DNA of 6,352 nt from CAZYBG01 sp964645155 (GTDB lineage: Bacteria > Pseudomonadota > Alphaproteobacteria > Rhodobacterales > Rhodobacteraceae), in the NCBI GenBank assembly GCA_964645155.1, contig CAZYBG010000144.1, positions 1-6,352 of the forward strand, given 5' to 3'. Each line of letters begins with the position of its first letter. The stretch's first letter is position 1. Positions 4,646 to 6,352 of this stretch are shown here, piece after piece. A program made the position numbers and the translations under genes. The notes beneath the pieces were generated by a model. That model searched no databases. It saw only the letters and a list, made by a program, of their open reading frames with translations, and was not told the origin of the DNA.

Positions 4646-6352
4646 CGGCGAGGAAGGCATCGGGAGTCACGCTGATCGAATCGATCCCCCGCTCGACCAG
4701 ATAGCGCGCGAAGACCGGGTCGTTCGACGGCGCCTGGCCGCAGAGCCCGACCTTGCAGCCATGCGCATGGGCCCGGGCGATGATCTCGCCGATCATCCAG
4801 AGCACCGCCGGATCATCCTCGCGGAAGAGCCCCGCGAGCGCGTCCGAATCGCGGTCGATGCCCAGCGTCAGCTGCGTCAGGTCGTTCGAGCCGATCGAGA
4901 AGCCGTCGAACCGCCTGCAGAATTCCTCGGCGAGGATGACGTTCGAGGGAATCTCGCACATCACATAGACTTGCAAGCCGTTCTTCCCGCGCTCCAGGCC
5001 CTCGGCCCGCATCACCTCCAGCACCCGGTCGGCCTCGGCCGGGGTGCGGCAGAACGGGATCATGACGATGACATTCGCAAACCCCATCTCCTCGCGCAGC
5101 TTGCGGATCGCCCGGCATTCCAGCGCGAAGCCGTCGCGGTAGCCCTCGGCATAGTAGCGCGAGGCGCCGCGCCAGCCGATCATCGGGTTCTCCTCGTGCG
5201 GCTCGAACTGCCGGCCGCCCAGCAGTTCGGCATATTCGTTGGTCTTGAAGTCGCTCATCCGCACGATGACCGGGCGGGGATGGCAGAAGGCCGCGATGCG
5301 CGACAGGCCCATGGCGAGGTGGTCGACGAAGTAGTCGGGCTTGCTGGCATAGCCCATGGTCAGTGCCTCGATCTCGGCGCGCGCGGCCTCGTCGGTCACC
5401 TCGTCGAACCGGGTCAGCGCCAGCGGATGCGCGCGGATCACGTTGCCCACCACGAACTCCATCCGCGCCAGCCCCACCCCGTCGGTCGGCAGCCGCCACC
5501 AGCGCGCCGCGGCCGAGGGATTGGCGAGGTTCAGCATGACCTTCGTCCGCGTCCCGGGGATGTCGGCGACCGACAGTTCCTCGACCTCGTAGTCGGCGAT
5601 GCCCTCCAGCACCGCGCCCTCGTCGCCGCCTGTGCAGTCGACCGTGATCTCCTGCTCGTCATGCAGCAGGTGCGTCGCGTTGCCGGTGCCGACGATGGCC
5701 GGCAGGCCAAGTTCGCGGCTGACGATCGCGGCGTGGCTGGTGCGGCCGCCATGGTCGGTGACGATGGCCGCGGCCTGCTTCATGATCGGCACCCAGTCGG
5801 GGTCGGTCGTGCCGGTGACGAGGATCGAGCCCTCGACGAACTTGCCGATCTCGGAGGCGTGCTCGATCAGGCAGACGCGGCCCGCCGCCACCGCCGAGCC
5901 GACCGAGAGGCCGGTGAGCAGCCGCCGGCCGCCCTTGCCGACAGTGTAGCTGCGGAAGGCGCCGGCCTTCAGGCGCGACTGCACCGTCTCGGGGCGCGCC
6001 TGCACGATGTAGAGCTTGCCGTCGAGGCCGTCCTTCGCCCATTCCATGTCCATCGGCTGGCCGTAGTGCGTTTCGATGGTGGCCGCCTGGCGGGCGAGGT
6101 CGAGGATCTCGGCGTCCGACAGCACGAAGGACGCGCGCTCGGCCTTCGAGGTGGGCACGTTCCGCGTCGGCCCCGCCTGCCCGCCGGAATAGACCATCTT
6201 CTTTTCCTTGGCGCCGAGCTTCTTCTCGAGGATCGGGCTCAGCGCGGGATCGTCGAGGAACGGCTTGAACACCTGGTATTCGTCGGGCGTCACCGCGCCC
6301 TGCACCACGTTCTCGCCGAGGCCCCAGGCGGCGTTGATCAGCACCACCTTGT
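4611..6352 (-). CDS. ppsA: Phosphoenolpyruvate synthase, C-terminal part (5' end beyond window)
   Basis: The enzyme converts pyruvate, ATP and water to PEP, AMP and phosphate, the entry to gluconeogenesis from C3 compounds. About 580 residues are visible. The frame stays open to the right edge, and a GTG at 6347 is an internal codon, not a start. Residue numbers here count from that GTG. The sequence begins inside the ATP-binding domain (INAAWGLGENVVQGAV; end of domain VQARPETVQS near 115-124). It continues through the swivelling phosphohistidine domain with GGRTSHAAIVSRELGLPAIV, where His 205 matches the catalytic His 421 of E. coli PpsA. The C-terminal PEP/pyruvate barrel has LPTDGVGLARMEFVV near 286-300, GSNDLTQLTLGIDRD near 486-500 and LCGQAPS with the proton-donor Cys 536. 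The match implies that about 215 residues are missing upstream. All visible catalytic residues are intact. The 3' end overlaps the second SRPBCC gene tail to tail by 35 bp. Confidence 0.95.
   Translation of the reverse strand, partial: KVVLINAAWGLGENVVQGAVTPDEYQVFKPFLDDPALSPILEKKLGAKEKKMVYSGGQAGPTRNVPTSKAERASFVLSDAEILDLARQAATIETHYGQPMDMEWAKDGLDGKLYIVQARPETVQSRLKAGAFRSYTVGKGGRRLLTGLSVGSAVAAGRVCLIEHASEIGKFVEGSILVTGTTDPDWVPIMKQAAAIVTDHGGRTSHAAIVSRELGLPAIVGTGNATHLLHDEQEITVDCTGGDEGAVLEGIADYEVEELSVADIPGTRTKVMLNLANPSAAARWWRLPTDGVGLARMEFVVGNVIRAHPLALTRFDEVTDEAARAEIEALTMGYASKPDYFVDHLAMGLSRIAAFCHPRPVIVRMSDFKTNEYAELLGGRQFEPHEENPMIGWRGASRYYAEGYRDGFALECRAIRKLREEMGFANVIVMIPFCRTPAEADRVLEVMRAEGLERGKNGLQVYVMCEIPSNVILAEEFCRRFDGFSIGSNDLTQLTLGIDRDSDALAGLFREDDPAVLWMIGEIIARAHAHGCKVGLCGQAPSNDPVFARYLVERGIDSISVTPDAFLAVKRHVAEAERG

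Noticed and set aside
6345..6347. GTG at 6347 as the start of a 578-residue PEP synthase.
   Set aside because: The frame is open to the window edge and the residues there fall inside the ATP-binding domain. About 215 residues of the family lie further upstream, so this is a truncated view and not a short gene.
4611..6352. Possible pyruvate, phosphate dikinase instead of PEP synthase.
   Set aside because: The GGRTSHAAIVSRELGLPAIV block, the GICGQ-like LCGQAPS ending and the overall spacing from His to Cys match PpsA. The longer insertions of dikinases are absent.

Overview
The window looks like chromosomal DNA from a GC-rich alphaproteobacterium, possibly of the Rhodobacterales. The basis is the strong G/C third-position bias, the style of the proteins, and the pairing of a G-type malate synthase with a PEP synthase. 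This placement is an impression from sequence style, not a database result. I see no rRNA, tRNA, CRISPR array, insertion sequence or phage gene. Every intergenic gap is short, the longest being about 170 bp.

Layout. (1) Positions 1-3154 hold a minus-strand block read right to left: malate synthase G (glcB, start chosen at 3154), a small GlcG/HbpS-like protein 20 bp downstream, and, after a 117-bp gap with a possible promoter of its own, the N-terminal half of a class I glutamine amidotransferase-like hydrolase (peptidase C26, PuuD-like) that runs off the left edge. (2) Positions 3155-3325 are a divergent intergenic region with two inverted repeats and candidate promoters facing both ways. (3) Positions 3326-4645 hold a compact plus-strand operon: an ArsR-family repressor, then two SRPBCC/AHSA1-type proteins, each overlapping the gene before it. 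(4) Positions 4611-6352 hold the C-terminal three quarters of PEP synthase (ppsA) on the minus strand. It converges on the plus-strand operon, and the two 3' ends overlap by 35 bp.

How the genes may work together. Malate synthase joins glyoxylate and acetyl-CoA to make malate, and PEP synthase turns pyruvate into PEP, so both flanks of the plus-strand operon serve growth on C2/C3 carbon and gluconeogenesis. The GlcG-like protein is a familiar neighbour of glcB, as in the E. coli glc operon. The ArsR-SRPBCC-SRPBCC cassette sits between them. It resembles a widespread self-regulated module whose ligand is usually unknown, and nothing in the sequence ties it firmly to carbon metabolism.

The window is mostly ordinary. 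The points most worth a second look are the ArsR/SRPBCC cassette, the inverted repeats in the divergent promoter region, the apparently leaderless ArsR start, and the overlapping convergent gene ends. I found no convincing evidence of a wholly undescribed system.
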